In this document: positions 8,158-16,380 of the stretch, piece after piece | Numbering within the stretch: position 1 is the first letter of the stretch | How the letters are laid out: each line of letters begins with the position of its first letter | DNA from: Streptomyces blattellae | GTDB taxonomy: Bacteria; Actinomycetota; Actinomycetes; Streptomycetales; Streptomycetaceae | Assembly (NCBI RefSeq): GCF_009709555.1 | Contig: NZ_WJBG01000182.1 | Location: 1 to 64,000 of the forward strand | Direction: 5' to 3' | Length of the DNA stretch: 64,000 nt | Translations under genes and position numbers: made by a program | The notes under the pieces: model-generated | What the model was told of the DNA's origin: nothing | Database searches by the model: none | Seen by the model: the letters and a program-made list of their open reading frames with translations, nothing else

Positions 8158-8650
8158 GTCACCGACGGCAGCGCAGGTCATCGAAAGCTTCCTCAAGGAC
8201 GCCGAACTCGACTGGGAGAGCCCCGAGCCCGGCCACTACGTCGTGAAGCTCCCCGGCACCCGCAAACTCTCCACCACGGTCTCCGTCCTCCTCGGCCGCC
8301 ACTCGCTCTCCCTGAACGCCTTCGTCGTCCGCCACCCCGACGAGAACGAGGCCGGAGTCCACCGCTGGCTCCTGGAGCGCAACCTCAAGCTCTACGGGGT
8401 GAGTTACGCCGTCGACCCACTCGGCGACATCTACGTCACCGCCAAGCTGCCCCTCTCCGCCGTCACCCCGGACGAGATCGACCGGCTGCTCGGCCAGGTC
8501 CTTCAGGCGGCGGACGGCTCCTTCAACACCCTCCTGGAACTCGGTTTCGCGTCCGCGATCCGCAAGGAGTACGAGTGGCGGGTGTCGCGGGGCGAGTCCA
8601 CGCGGAACCTGGAGGCGTTCACGCACCTGATCGAGCGGCCCTCCGACTGA
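8150..8650 (+). CDS. YbjN domain-containing protein
   Basis: 166 aa, cytosolic alpha/beta protein matching the YbjN (type III secretion chaperone-like fold) family: LLGRHSLSLNAFVVRHPDEN and LYGVSYAVDPLGDIYVTAKL. The function of YbjN proteins in actinobacteria is not established. Its ATG lies inside the last codons of mshA (8-nt overlap), implying translational coupling. It is convergent with the next gene, 3 nt apart. Confidence 0.85.
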   Translation: MAESPTAAQVIESFLKDAELDWESPEPGHYVVKLPGTRKLSTTVSVLLGRHSLSLNAFVVRHPDENEAGVHRWLLERNLKLYGVSYAVDPLGDIYVTAKLPLSAVTPDEIDRLLGQVLQAADGSFNTLLELGFASAIRKEYEWRVSRGESTRNLEAFTHLIERPSD

Positions 8651-8653
8651 CGC

Positions 8654-9298
8654 TCAGGAACGCCGCAGCACGTCGTACCCGACGAAGTCGAACATCCGCT
8701 GCCCGGGGACGAGGGGGCGGGGTTCGCCGGTGAACCGGTGGGCCCCGACGGCCTGTGTGAGCGAAGGGTCGGCCACCCACAGCCGCTCGAACCCTCGCTG
8801 CTCCAGCCACGCACAGACCTGCGGAACGAGATCGGGGGACCTGCGATTGCGGGTCCATACGAGCGTGCCGCCCGTCCGGCACAACCGGGTGCAGTAGTCC
8901 AGGATGCGCTCGACGTCCGCGTCACTGACGTTGCCGAGCGTGCCGCAGACCAGGACCAGGTCGGCGGGCACCATCCCGGCGTACTGATCGGTCGACGCGG
9001 CATCCCCGGCGACGACCTCGACCTGCTTCAGCCCCGCCGCGTCCGCCGTCCGCCTGGCGGCGGCCACGTTCCGCTCGTCCAGTTCGACGAGCCGCGCCCG
9101 GACGTCGTCCCGCCGCGGATGCCCGGACAGCACGCCGATCAGGTCACGCCCCTGCCCGGCACACAGGCTTACGGCGGTCAGGGGACCCGGCGGAGCGGTG
9201 TCGAGGGCGAGGCGGATGCGCTGCTGGACGAGGCTGAGGCGTCGTCCGAGGTGGGAGTCAGGGCTGTCGTAGGCGTCGTGCCAGGAATGCCAGTCCAT
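8654..9298 (-). CDS. Class I SAM-dependent methyltransferase
   Basis: 214 aa. Motif I is VSLCAGQGRDLIGVL, the acidic end of beta-2 is RLVELDERNV, and beta-4 is ADLVLVCGTLGNV, typical of the Methyltransf_25/31-like fold. Substrate unknown. The ATG is preceded by TACGCT plus 6 nt, suggesting leaderless initiation. The first 121 nt overlap in another frame with the 3' end of the upstream AraC gene. Confidence 0.8.
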   Translation of the reverse strand: MDWHSWHDAYDSPDSHLGRRLSLVQQRIRLALDTAPPGPLTAVSLCAGQGRDLIGVLSGHPRRDDVRARLVELDERNVAAARRTADAAGLKQVEVVAGDAASTDQYAGMVPADLVLVCGTLGNVSDADVERILDYCTRLCRTGGTLVWTRNRRSPDLVPQVCAWLEQRGFERLWVADPSLTQAVGAHRFTGEPRPLVPGQRMFDFVGYDVLRRS

Positions 9299-10128
9299 GT
9301 ACGAAGCGTACGGTGCTCAGCCGGGCCGTGTCCGGGCATAACGGTCCGGGCATAACGCCCAGGGGGCACGCCCACCAACTTCCGGAAGTGCCGCGTCAGA
9401 TGGGCCTGGTCGTAGAACCCGGTCGCGGTGGCCGTCTCGGCCGGGCTCGCGCCGCGCAGCAGCAGGGCGCGGGCCCGGTCGACCCGGCGGGAGTTGAGGT
9501 ACTGGTGCGGGGCGATGCCGTAGGCGGTGCTGAACGCCCGTACCAGGTGGGCGGGGTGGGCGTGCAGCAGCCGGCCCGCCTCGTCGAGGGTGAGGCCCTC
9601 GGTGACGCGCGCGTCGAGGAGTTCGCGGAGATCGCGGGCCAGGGCGGGATCACGGCGTTCCCCTACGGCCGACCGCGCCCGCAGATGGGTCCGCAGCCGG
9701 TCCCCTACGAGCGTCAGCCTGCTCTCCGCCTCCAACTCGTCGCCGGGACGGGCGAGCGCCGAGTGCAGTTGGCCGACGCGCCGGCGCAGCACGGAATCCC
9801 GGAGGTCGGGGGCGTCCACGGCCGGGCCGATCAGGTCCTCGGCCAGCCGGGTGCTGTCCAGGTACAGGACGCGCTTGCGGAATCCGTGCGGGGTGGCGGG
9901 GGAGCCGTTGTGCGGGACGTGCGGCGGCAGCAGGGACACCGTGTCGTGCGGGGTGCCGTGCTCGTGCCGGTCGAGGTCGTACCGTACGGCGCCGTCGTCC
10001 ACGATGAGCAGCGTCCAGGCCTCGTGGACATGCATCGGATAGGCGTACTCGGTGAAGTGCGCGTGGAAGACCTCGACGACGCCCGGGACGCGCGGGCGCC
10101 AGGCGGAGACATCACGCCGGCCGGCCAT
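9178..10128 (-). CDS. AraC-family transcriptional regulator
   Basis: About 316 aa from ATG 10128. N-terminal cupin-type sensor domain (HAHFTEYAYPMHVHEAWTLL, with HVHE as the beta-barrel core) and C-terminal double HTH (TLDEAGRLLHAHPAHLVRAF; FYDQAHLTRHFRKLVGVPPG). The conserved part ends near 9350; the final 60 residues are a Thr/Ser/Ala tail that overlaps the methyltransferase gene. A TACGTT box lies 6 nt before the start. It is divergent from the DUF2000 gene, which it may regulate. Confidence 0.85.
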   Translation of the reverse strand: MAGRRDVSAWRPRVPGVVEVFHAHFTEYAYPMHVHEAWTLLIVDDGAVRYDLDRHEHGTPHDTVSLLPPHVPHNGSPATPHGFRKRVLYLDSTRLAEDLIGPAVDAPDLRDSVLRRRVGQLHSALARPGDELEAESRLTLVGDRLRTHLRARSAVGERRDPALARDLRELLDARVTEGLTLDEAGRLLHAHPAHLVRAFSTAYGIAPHQYLNSRRVDRARALLLRGASPAETATATGFYDQAHLTRHFRKLVGVPPGRYARTVMPGHGPAEHRTLRTWTGIPGTTPTTALTPTSDDASASSSSASASPSTPLRRVP

Positions 10129-10177
10129 GCAAAGAACGTACAAGACGGCGTCGTACGGCGATCGGCAGTCTCACCGC

Positions 10178-10603
10178 ATGAGCGAGCAACCCCTCCGATT
10201 CGACACGAAGATCGCCGTCCTGCTGCGCGACGACCTGGAGCCCTGGCAGCGCCTGAACGTCACCGCGTTCCTGGTCAGCGGCCTGGGCACCCAGCTTCCC
10301 GAGGTGATCGGCGAGCCCTACGAGGACGCGGACGGTGTCCCGTACCTGCCGATGTTCCGCCAGCCCGTCCTGGTCTTCGAGGCCACCAAGGAGACCCTGA
10401 CGGCAGCCCACGCGCGCGTGCTCTCCCGTTCCCTCCCGCGCGCGCTCTTCACCCCCGACCTCTTCGCGACCGGCCACGACCGCGACAACCGGGCAGCGGT
10501 GCGCGCCGTGCCGACGGGGGAGCTGGACCTGGTGGGTCTGGCGGTGTACGGGCCGCGGAACGCGGTGGACAAGGCGGTGAAGGGGGCGCGGATGCATCCG
10601 TGA
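10178..10603 (+). CDS. DUF2000 family protein
   Basis: 141 aa. FDTKIAVLLRDDLEPWQRLNV and PMFRQPVLVFEATKETL match DUF2000, a small family related to peptidyl-tRNA hydrolase II-like folds, of unknown role. The start ATG 10178 (MSEQPLRF) is chosen over the longer frame that would overlap the AraC gene. Immediately divergent from the AraC regulator, a layout often seen for a regulator and its target. Confidence 0.75.
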   Translation: MSEQPLRFDTKIAVLLRDDLEPWQRLNVTAFLVSGLGTQLPEVIGEPYEDADGVPYLPMFRQPVLVFEATKETLTAAHARVLSRSLPRALFTPDLFATGHDRDNRAAVRAVPTGELDLVGLAVYGPRNAVDKAVKGARMHP

Positions 10604-10641
10604 AGCAGGCGTGCCGCCCTCCGCTTTCGCGGGGGACGGAG

Positions 10642-11892
10642 TCAGGCGCTGCCGACCTCTGCCTTCGTGAGCGGCGCTCCCGCTGTGGGCTCCCCCGCCG
10701 GATGCCGCCGCATCAGGACGCCGTACCCGATCCCCGCCGCCGTCCCGACGACCGCGCACAGCCCCCACAGCCACTCGGCGCCCCAGCGGTCGATGACGAC
10801 ACCGGACATCAGCGGGGCGACGAGGGAGGCCACCGCCCAGGACATGGTGTACATGCCCTGGTAGCGCCCGCGCCCGTGCACCGGAGACAGGCGGACGACC
10901 AGGCCGGTCTGGGTCGGGGCGTTGACGATCTCGGCGAGGGTCCAGACGCAGACGGTGAGGGCGAAGACGCCGACCGAGCCGGCGAAGGCGGTGAGGCCGA
11001 AGCCGTAGCCGGCGAGGAGGGAGGAGAGGACGAGGAGACGGCCCGGGTCCCGGTGTTCGATGAAGCGGGTGACCGGGATCTGGAGGACGACGATCAGGAC
11101 GCCGTTGACGGCGATCGCCAGGCCGTAGTCGGCCGGGGTGAAACCGGCCTCGCCCATCGCCACCGGCAGGCCCACCATGCCCTGCTGGAAGATCAGGGCG
11201 ACCAGGAAGGACAGGCCGACGACGCCCATGAACCGGCCGTCGCGCAGGACCGTGCCGAGCCCGGTGTCGTCGGCCGCCCGCTCGGCCGCGGTGCGTTCGG
11301 GGCGGGACTCGGGCAGCTTCAGGAAGACGACGATCGCGCAGACCATCGTCATCCCCGCCTCGATCAGGAAGCCGGCGAGATAGCTGAACTCGGCGATGAA
11401 GCCGGCGGCCATGGAGGAGACGGCGAACCCGAGATTGATGGCCCAGTAGTTCAGTGAGAAGGCGCGGACCCGGTCCTCCGGGCGGACGATGTCGGCCATC
11501 ATCGCCTGCACGGCGGGCCGGGAGGCGTTGCTCGCCATCCCCACGAGGAACGCGACGGCCGCGATGGCGACGGGGTGGTGCATGAAGCCCAGCAGCGCGA
11601 CCGACACGGCCGTGGACGCCTGCGCCACGAGCAGCGTCGGCCGCCGCCCGAGCCGGTCCGTCAGCACGCCCGCGCCGACGGAGGAGACGACCCCGCCGAG
11701 TCCGTGGAGCGCGGCGACCAGACCGGCGTACGAGGCGGAGTAGCCGCGGTCGAGGGTGAGGTACAGCGCCATGAAGGTGGCGACGAAGGCACCGAGCCGG
11801 TTGACGAGGGTGCTGGTCCACAGCCACCAGAACTCGCGGGGGAGTCCGGATACGGTTTCTCGGGCGGCGCGTCTCAGAGAGGCGAGCGACAT
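10642..11892 (-). CDS. Major facilitator superfamily transporter
   Basis: 416 aa with about 12 hydrophobic segments. The MFS loop 2-3 signature is GVLTDRLGRRPTLLV, and a related motif RFIEHRDPGRLLVL begins the second half. It resembles drug or metabolite efflux permeases of the DHA1 type; no substrate can be assigned. It is convergent with the DUF2000 gene. A strong ribosome site is not obvious (ACCCGTATG). Confidence 0.85.
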   Translation of the reverse strand: MSLASLRRAARETVSGLPREFWWLWTSTLVNRLGAFVATFMALYLTLDRGYSASYAGLVAALHGLGGVVSSVGAGVLTDRLGRRPTLLVAQASTAVSVALLGFMHHPVAIAAVAFLVGMASNASRPAVQAMMADIVRPEDRVRAFSLNYWAINLGFAVSSMAAGFIAEFSYLAGFLIEAGMTMVCAIVVFLKLPESRPERTAAERAADDTGLGTVLRDGRFMGVVGLSFLVALIFQQGMVGLPVAMGEAGFTPADYGLAIAVNGVLIVVLQIPVTRFIEHRDPGRLLVLSSLLAGYGFGLTAFAGSVGVFALTVCVWTLAEIVNAPTQTGLVVRLSPVHGRGRYQGMYTMSWAVASLVAPLMSGVVIDRWGAEWLWGLCAVVGTAAGIGYGVLMRRHPAGEPTAGAPLTKAEVGSA

Positions 11893-12054
11893 ACGGGTCC
11901 CCCACGGCAGTCAGCTGGCTGTAAGCGGCTCAAGCGGAGAGCACAACTTACGAGGACGCGGTCGCCCGGGGCCACTGAATTAACGGATCCCGTCAACCGT
12001 CCGCTCTGCGGGCGGCCGTACAAGCGATCAGAGCCGTCGATTACGCTCGGACGC

Positions 12055-12816
12055 ATGGCCGACGCACCGTACAAACTGATCCTCCTCCGCCACGGCGAGA
12101 GCGAATGGAACGCGAAGAACCTGTTCACCGGCTGGGTGGACGTCAATCTCAACGAGAAGGGCGAGAAGGAGGCGGTCCGCGGCGGCGAGCTCCTGAAGGA
12201 CGCCGACCTCCTCCCCGACGTGGTCCACACGTCGCTCCAGAAGCGCGCGATCCGCACGGCCCAGCTCGCCCTGGAGTCCGCCGACCGCCACTGGATCCCC
12301 GTCCACCGCTCATGGCGCCTCAACGAGCGCCACTACGGCGCCCTCCAGGGCAAGGACAAGGCCCAGACCCTCGCCGAGTTCGGCGAGGAGCAGTTCATGC
12401 TGTGGCGCCGCTCCTACGACACTCCGCCGCCCCCGCTGGAGGACGGCACGGAGTTCTCCCAGTCGGACGACCCCCGCTACGCGACGATCCCCCCGGAGCT
12501 GCGCCCCCGCACCGAGTGCCTCAAGGACGTGGTGTTCCGCATGCTCCCGTACTGGTACGACGGCATCGTCCCCGACCTCCTCGCTGGCCGCACGGTCCTC
12601 GTCGCCGCCCACGGCAACTCCCTGCGCGCCCTCGTCAAGCACCTCGACGACATCTCCGACGCCGACATCGCCGGCCTCAACATCCCCACGGGCATCCCGC
12701 TCTCCTACGAACTGGACGCCGACTTCAAGCCGATGACGCCGGGCGGCACGTACCTGGACCCGGACGCGGCCGCGGCGGCCATTGAGGCGGTCAAGAACCA
12801 GGGCAAGAAGAAGTAG
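12055..12816 (+). CDS. gpmA: 2,3-bisphosphoglycerate-dependent phosphoglycerate mutase
   Basis: 253 aa, normal for the family. Interconverts 3- and 2-phosphoglycerate in glycolysis. RHGESEWN carries the phospho-accepting His; later motifs are SWRLNERHYGALQGKDK and VAAHGNSLRALVKHL with the second catalytic His. ATG 12055 is 7 nt after TACGCT, so a leaderless mRNA is likely. The C-terminus QGKKK and stop lie within the 40-bp repeat that bounds the mobile element, yet the protein is complete. Confidence 0.97.
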   Translation: MADAPYKLILLRHGESEWNAKNLFTGWVDVNLNEKGEKEAVRGGELLKDADLLPDVVHTSLQKRAIRTAQLALESADRHWIPVHRSWRLNERHYGALQGKDKAQTLAEFGEEQFMLWRRSYDTPPPPLEDGTEFSQSDDPRYATIPPELRPRTECLKDVVFRMLPYWYDGIVPDLLAGRTVLVAAHGNSLRALVKHLDDISDADIAGLNIPTGIPLSYELDADFKPMTPGGTYLDPDAAAAAIEAVKNQGKKK

Positions 12817-12837
12817 GGTTTGTGATCATGCCCCTGA
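12798..12837. repeat. Direct repeat, left attachment site (attL)
   Basis: A 40-bp sequence running from CCAGGGCAAGAAGAAGTAGG to ATCATGCCCCTGA is repeated exactly at 18127-18166. It covers the last codons and stop of gpmA and the first arm of its terminator. An integrase C-terminal remnant lies 58 nt inside, as expected for an integrative element. Confidence 0.9.
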
Positions 12838-12870
12838 CCTGCACGGGAAGTGCAGATCAGGGGCATTTTC
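12828..12870 (+). terminator. Terminator of gpmA
   Basis: ATGCCCCTGACCTGCAC pairs with GTGCAGATCAGGGGCAT (one mismatch), loop about 5 nt, followed by TTTT. The first arm belongs to the attachment repeat; the second arm is supplied by the inserted element. Confidence 0.85.
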
Positions 12871-12894
12871 ATGGCCTGGGCCCACTGTGGGCCC

Positions 12895-13030
12895 TCAGTC
12901 CCCGGAGCCTTGAGGCCGGAGCGCCTGCCCGAGAGCCTTCCGGGCGCGGTCCCGGCTACTCGGCATGAGGTGCGCGTATACCTTCAGCGTCAGGCCCGGA
13001 TCGGAGTGTCCGAGGTACTCCGCGTCGGCG
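12895..13030 (-). pseudogene. int: Tyrosine recombinase (integrase) C-terminal remnant
   Basis: The last 45 codons read AEYLGHSDPGLTLKVYAHLM and a basic end (RDRARKALGQAL). This is the C-terminal box of phage-type integrases with the conserved GH and the catalytic Tyr in VYAHLM. Everything upstream, including the Arg boxes, is missing: at about 13030 the sequence changes to the DUF2637 gene in another frame. Position next to attL fits an AICE integrase. Confidence 0.8.
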
Positions 13031-13195
13031 CCAGGCGGCGACGAGCAGCAGGTCGACCGAGACGGGGTAGGCCCACGCTTTCCACCCGTGCTGTCCGGCG
13101 GCCGAGGCGATGTCGTGCAGGTGGGTGAAGGACAGCGCGGCGGCGATGAGCGCCTGGACGAGCACCGCGTCGACACGGGCCAGTTGGGCGCGCAT
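12956..13195 (-). pseudogene. DUF2637 (Spd-type) protein, 3'-truncated by deletion
   Basis: ATG 13195 follows AAGGAGCCGCATC. About 57 codons are genuine: RVDAVLVQALIAAALSFTHL and WKAWAYPVSVDLLLVAAWRR, the first membrane segments of DUF2637 proteins found beside Tra in Streptomyces elements. After residue 57 the frame runs into out-of-frame integrase sequence and stops at 12956. A deletion joined the two genes. Confidence 0.75.
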
Positions 13196-13212
13196 GATGC
13201 GGCTCCTTGATC

Positions 13213-13449
13213 AGGTCGCTCCCGCCGAGTGGTGGCCTTGACGGCGAGGACCCGCAGCCGGGACGGCGCCACGGTCAGCCCGCACCCCTCCATGACCGAG
13301 CCGTACGAGCCGAGCAGCCGGGCGGTCGCTATCGGCAGACCGACCGAGGGCCAGTACACGCGAGGGTGCTTGGCCGGGGTGTAGGCGGCCCCGCCGCCGA
13401 GTGCGGCGACAGGACCACCCACCTCCAGAAGTGTCACCAGATCGGACAT
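13213..13449 (-). pseudogene. Tra (FtsK/SpoIIIE-type translocase) N-terminal remnant
   Basis: ATG 13449 begins MSDLVTLLEVGGPVAALGGG and continues with YWPSVGLPIATARLLGSYGS and LTVAPSRLRVLAVKATTRRE. I recognise this as the N-terminus of the conjugative FtsK-like protein of AICEs. The whole ATPase part (Walker A/B) is absent; the frame passes directly into the ribosome site of the DUF2637 gene. Its start overlaps the stop of the upstream pra-like gene (TGATG). Confidence 0.75.
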
Positions 13450-13777
13450 CAGGCGGTGGCCCTCATGGCGGCAGGGAAGGCGATGCCGTGCCGCTGCTGC
13501 CCGTTGAACACGCTCTCCCACGGCCGGGCAACCAGCCCCGGTAGCGAGACCGGCGCCCCCAGCATCAGCCTCTCAGCCACACCGCCTTCCGGCACGGTGA
13601 CCTTGACCAGCGACGACTCCCCGTTCTCGATGTAGACGACGCCGATCGTCATCAGCACTTCCCCGCTGAAAGCGTCCTTGGCGATCTCGCCCGTCTGCCG
13701 GTCCCGGACCTTGGGCTCAGGAGCCTCTCGGTCAGCAGGATCGTGGCGGCCGAGGTCTCAACACGAATGGTACGCAA
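13449..13777 (-). pseudogene. Pra/SCO3933-like activator, frameshifted
   Basis: Two frames together encode one family member. From TTG 13777: LRTIRVETSAATILLTE. After a one-base deletion near 13725 the other frame continues EAPEPKVRDRQTGEIAKD and VLMTIGVVYIENGES, then KVTVPEGGV and FNGQQRHGIAF. This matches the SCO3933-type family, which includes the pSAM2 activator of replication, integration and excision as I recall. No intact product is expected. Confidence 0.7.
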
Positions 13778-13793
13778 GGCAGTTCACCCATCT

Positions 13794-13875
13794 ACTCGTC
13801 TATACACAATGCGCTGCGAACCCGATCTCCGGGCTCATGCGGACCGCCCTGCCCCGCCACTTGCCCACTCGTCTA
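13794..13875. promoter_or_regulatory. Two ACTCGTCTA operators before the pra-like gene
   Basis: ACTCGTCTA occurs at 13794-13802 and 13867-13875, in the upstream region of the pra-like pseudogene. A third copy lies in the promoter of the GntR gene at 14752. In pSAM2 KorSA represses pra and its own gene through repeated sites, so this layout fits KorSA-type operators. From 13778 to 13943 I see no gene. Confidence 0.55.
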
Positions 13876-13943
13876 TGTGAGTATGCCTGTTGGGGTGTAC
13901 GAGTCGGAGAAGCGTCCCCCGCGCACCACCGCAAATCACCTCA

Positions 13944-14732
13944 TCACGTCGCCGGAAGCTGATACGACAGCACGTACGCGTCCGCCGCCATGACCGTGTC
14001 ACAGACCTCCACGGCCCGCCCTTCGGCGTCGAAGGCGGTACGGATCAGGTGGATCACCGGCACACCGGAGGCCAGCCGCAGCGTCTTCACCTCGGCCGGC
14101 GAAGGCATCCGGGCGCGAATCTCCTCCTCGAAGTGGTCGAGGCGGTGCCCCAGCTCTTCGAGCCGGGCGTAGATGCCACCGGGCCCGGGGTTCGGCTCAG
14201 CAATCGGCGTACCGCGCGCGATGTCGAGTGGGAGATACGAGGTGGCGAACTCGACCGGCCGCCCGTCGAGCAGATAGCGCCGACGACGAGCCAGAACCCG
14301 CCGCACGGACCCGAGCCTGGCCGAGACGTCCTGACTGGCCTTCTCTTCCTTCACCTCAAGACTGTCGACCTGGGGGTGACTGCCAGCGGCGTTGGCTTCG
14401 ACGATGAAGGCCGCCTTGCCCTGCTCGCGATGGCGCCGGGCGAACCGGTCGGAGGCGAGCCGCCGCACGGGCGGCCGGGGCCGGACGAAGACGCCCTTGC
14501 CGTGCTCGGCGTGCACGAGCCCTTCGCCCTGGAGGACGGAGAAGGAGTTGCGGACCGTCATCCGGGATACCCCGTAGTGGTCAACAAGCTCGGCTTCCGA
14601 GGGCAGTTTTTCACCCTCCTTGAACCGCCCGCGGTCGATGGCCTCGCGCAACTGGTCGGCGATCTGCCGAAAGACCGCACGATCACTCGTGGGGTCGAGA
14701 TCACCGAGGAAGCCGGAAGGAAGAGAGGGCAC
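13944..14732 (-). CDS. GntR/HutC-family repressor, KorSA-like
   Basis: 262 aa, intact. N-terminal winged helix (FRQIADQLREAIDRGRFKEG; LPSEAELVDHYGVSRMTVRN) and a C-terminal UTRA ligand domain. GTG 14732 is preceded by AAAGGAG. Length, domain pair and location between a pra-like and a Nudix gene match KorSA of pSAM2, the repressor of element transfer. An operator-like ACTCGTCTA (reverse) lies 20 nt upstream, consistent with autorepression. Confidence 0.8.
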   Translation of the reverse strand: MPSLPSGFLGDLDPTSDRAVFRQIADQLREAIDRGRFKEGEKLPSEAELVDHYGVSRMTVRNSFSVLQGEGLVHAEHGKGVFVRPRPPVRRLASDRFARRHREQGKAAFIVEANAAGSHPQVDSLEVKEEKASQDVSARLGSVRRVLARRRRYLLDGRPVEFATSYLPLDIARGTPIAEPNPGPGGIYARLEELGHRLDHFEEEIRARMPSPAEVKTLRLASGVPVIHLIRTAFDAEGRAVEVCDTVMAADAYVLSYQLPAT

Positions 14733-14751
14733 GTGTACTCCTTTAGATATC

Positions 14752-14760
14752 TAGACGAGT
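14752..14760 (-). promoter_or_regulatory. Operator-like ACTCGTCTA in the korSA-pif intergenic region
   Basis: Third copy of the motif, reverse strand; with flanks it shares GCCCACTCGTCTA with the copy at 13867. It lies between the divergent GntR and Nudix starts and could control both. Confidence 0.5.
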
Positions 14761-14815
14761 GGGCGATTGTTGTTGCTACGGTGGAGAGCCTAGCCAGCCG
14801 AGAGGGCCCAGGAAC

Positions 14816-15247
14816 GTGAGCACCGAACGTCCGCACTCCGTGAGCGTCGCCGGTGTCATCGTCGACGACCAGGGCCGGGCCCTCTTGATCAAACGCCGTG
14901 ACAACGGCAAGTGGGAACCCCCGGGCGGAGTCCTCGAACGCGAGGAAACCGTCCCCGAGGCCCTCCAGCGCGAGGTTCTCGAAGAGACCGGCATCAAGAT
15001 CACGCTTCCCGCGACCCTGACCGGTGTCTACAAGAACATGACGGGCCTGATCGTCTCTCTGGTCTTCCGCTGCGAGGCGGCAGACGGCACACCGACCACC
15101 GGCGACGAGACCCGCGCACTGCGCTGGGCCACCCACGAAGAAGTCACCGAGCTTGCCGACGAGGCATACGCGATCCGCGTCACCGACGCATTGGACGCGG
15201 CATCCCCGCCGGCCATCCGCGCCCACGACGGCGTGAAACTCGTCTAG
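14816..15247 (+). CDS. Nudix hydrolase, Pif-like
   Basis: 143 aa. The Nudix box is complete: GGVLEREETVPEALQREVLE followed by ETGI, with the REVLEE metal ligands. In pSAM2 the Nudix protein Pif blocks transfer into cells that already carry the element (established for that plasmid). The divergent arrangement with a KorSA-like gene supports the same role here. GTG 14816 follows a GAGAGGGCCCAGGAAC leader; an upstream start at 14759 lies in the promoter. Confidence 0.8.
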   Translation: MSTERPHSVSVAGVIVDDQGRALLIKRRDNGKWEPPGGVLEREETVPEALQREVLEETGIKITLPATLTGVYKNMTGLIVSLVFRCEAADGTPTTGDETRALRWATHEEVTELADEAYAIRVTDALDAASPPAIRAHDGVKLV

Positions 15248-15293
15248 CCCGAACCCGCTGCACATGGCGGCCTACCAGCACGAAGAAACTTGT

Positions 15294-15722
15294 ATGCACG
15301 AGTATACGAGCACCGCCCGGGTCTGGGGACTCACTTGCCCAGGATTTCCGGAAGAGGTGAGCCGGGCCCGCCGCTGGACCCGTGACATCCTGCGCGGATC
15401 TCCCCTGGCCGACGACGCCGAGCTGATCGTGAGCGAGCTGAGCGCGAACGCGATCCTCCACACGGCCAGCGGCATGGAAGCGGGCAGCTTCCACCTGGCC
15501 CTCGCGGTGACCCGGCAGGTGATCGCCCTGTCGGTGACGGATGGTGGAGGAACCGGCACGGCCCCCAAGGCCGAGCACCAGGACGACGAAGCCGAACACG
15601 GCCGGGGCCTGGGCATGGTCACCGCACTCGCCCACCGAGTCGTCATCCACGGCAGTGAGGACGGCTACACAGTCACCGCGGAACTGTTCACCGCCCCCCG
15701 GTCGGGAGACCACCTGTGCTGA
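15294..15722 (+). CDS. Histidine-kinase-like ATP-binding protein (RsbW/SpoIIAB type)
   Basis: 142 aa from ATG 15294 (an ATG at 15264 is possible). GHKL motifs: N box ELSANAILHT, DGGG and HGRGLGMV. Such small stand-alone ATPases are common in Streptomyces and act as anti-sigma kinases in some cases. It overlaps the next gene by 7 nt. The sequence GAGTATACGAGC near its start weakly resembles the KorSA-like motif. Confidence 0.75.
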   Translation: MHEYTSTARVWGLTCPGFPEEVSRARRWTRDILRGSPLADDAELIVSELSANAILHTASGMEAGSFHLALAVTRQVIALSVTDGGGTGTAPKAEHQDDEAEHGRGLGMVTALAHRVVIHGSEDGYTVTAELFTAPRSGDHLC

Positions 15723-16108
15723 AGGGCGAAGCCCGCCGAGGCTACTGGTGCGAGTGCTGGACCGAAGACCTCACCGAAGACGGCCCGTTGATACTCCGAG
15801 CATCCTTCGACGCCTACACGGCACCCCAGGCCGACCGATGGGTTGCCGTCGCGCTGCGTACCATCTCACCGGCGTTCGACCCGGAAGCATCCGAGCAGGC
15901 ATGGCAGTGGCTGTACGACGGCCGCATAGAGACACGACGAGCCCTCCTGCGCTCCGAGCCCTGCACCGTGTCGGTCACCTTCTTCACCACTCGCATCACC
16001 TGGACGATCCGACCAGTGATCTTCCTGCCCCTCGCAGACCGTCAAGGCACGGAACTGCCAGCCTGCGCATACGACTTCAAGCCCCGGCCGCCACAGCGGA
16101 CTGACTGA
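15716..16108 (+). CDS. Hypothetical protein downstream of the ATPase
   Basis: 130 aa, GTG start overlapping the upstream stop. Rich in aromatic residues (WCECWTEDLTED, AWQWLYDGRI), soluble, no motif I recognise. Coupled translation suggests it works with the GHKL ATPase, but the function is unknown. Confidence 0.6.
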   Translation: MLKGEARRGYWCECWTEDLTEDGPLILRASFDAYTAPQADRWVAVALRTISPAFDPEASEQAWQWLYDGRIETRRALLRSEPCTVSVTFFTTRITWTIRPVIFLPLADRQGTELPACAYDFKPRPPQRTD

Positions 16109-16159
16109 GTTACAACTTTCTCTACTGGTTCAAGGCGGCTCGCTTCGCTCCCCGCGCGC

Positions 16160-16180
16160 GGCCCGGCCCCCGGCCGGGCC
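16160..16180. terminator. GC-rich hairpin between convergent genes
   Basis: GGCCCGGCC, loop CCC, GGCCGGGCC: a perfect 9-bp stem between genes ending at 16108 (+) and 16381 (-). No T tract. Nothing else was recognised in 16109-16380. Confidence 0.4.
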
Positions 16181-16380
16181 TGCGCTCCTGCCTTCGTCCC
16201 GCTCCAGCCCGGCCGGCGCCCGTGCCGCGCTCACAGCAATCAGCCTCCGAAGCCAGAGAAGGGGTGCCTCTCGGCTGGGGCAGTCGGCTTCGCGATTTTA
16301 GCCAGCCGCTTGGCGCGAGCCATGAAGATCGTGGCCCCATCTCGCGCTTTACAGGCAGGCCAACTGACTGCCCGACTCGT

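Noticed and set aside
6925..8196. 423-codon minus-strand frame opposite mshA
   Set aside because: mshA motifs are on the plus strand; this frame is a GC shadow.
9313..11457. 714-codon plus-strand frame
   Set aside because: Antisense to the AraC and MFS genes, which have clear family signatures.
12798..12837. tRNA gene as integration site
   Set aside because: The repeat lies in the gpmA coding end and terminator; no cloverleaf could be formed.
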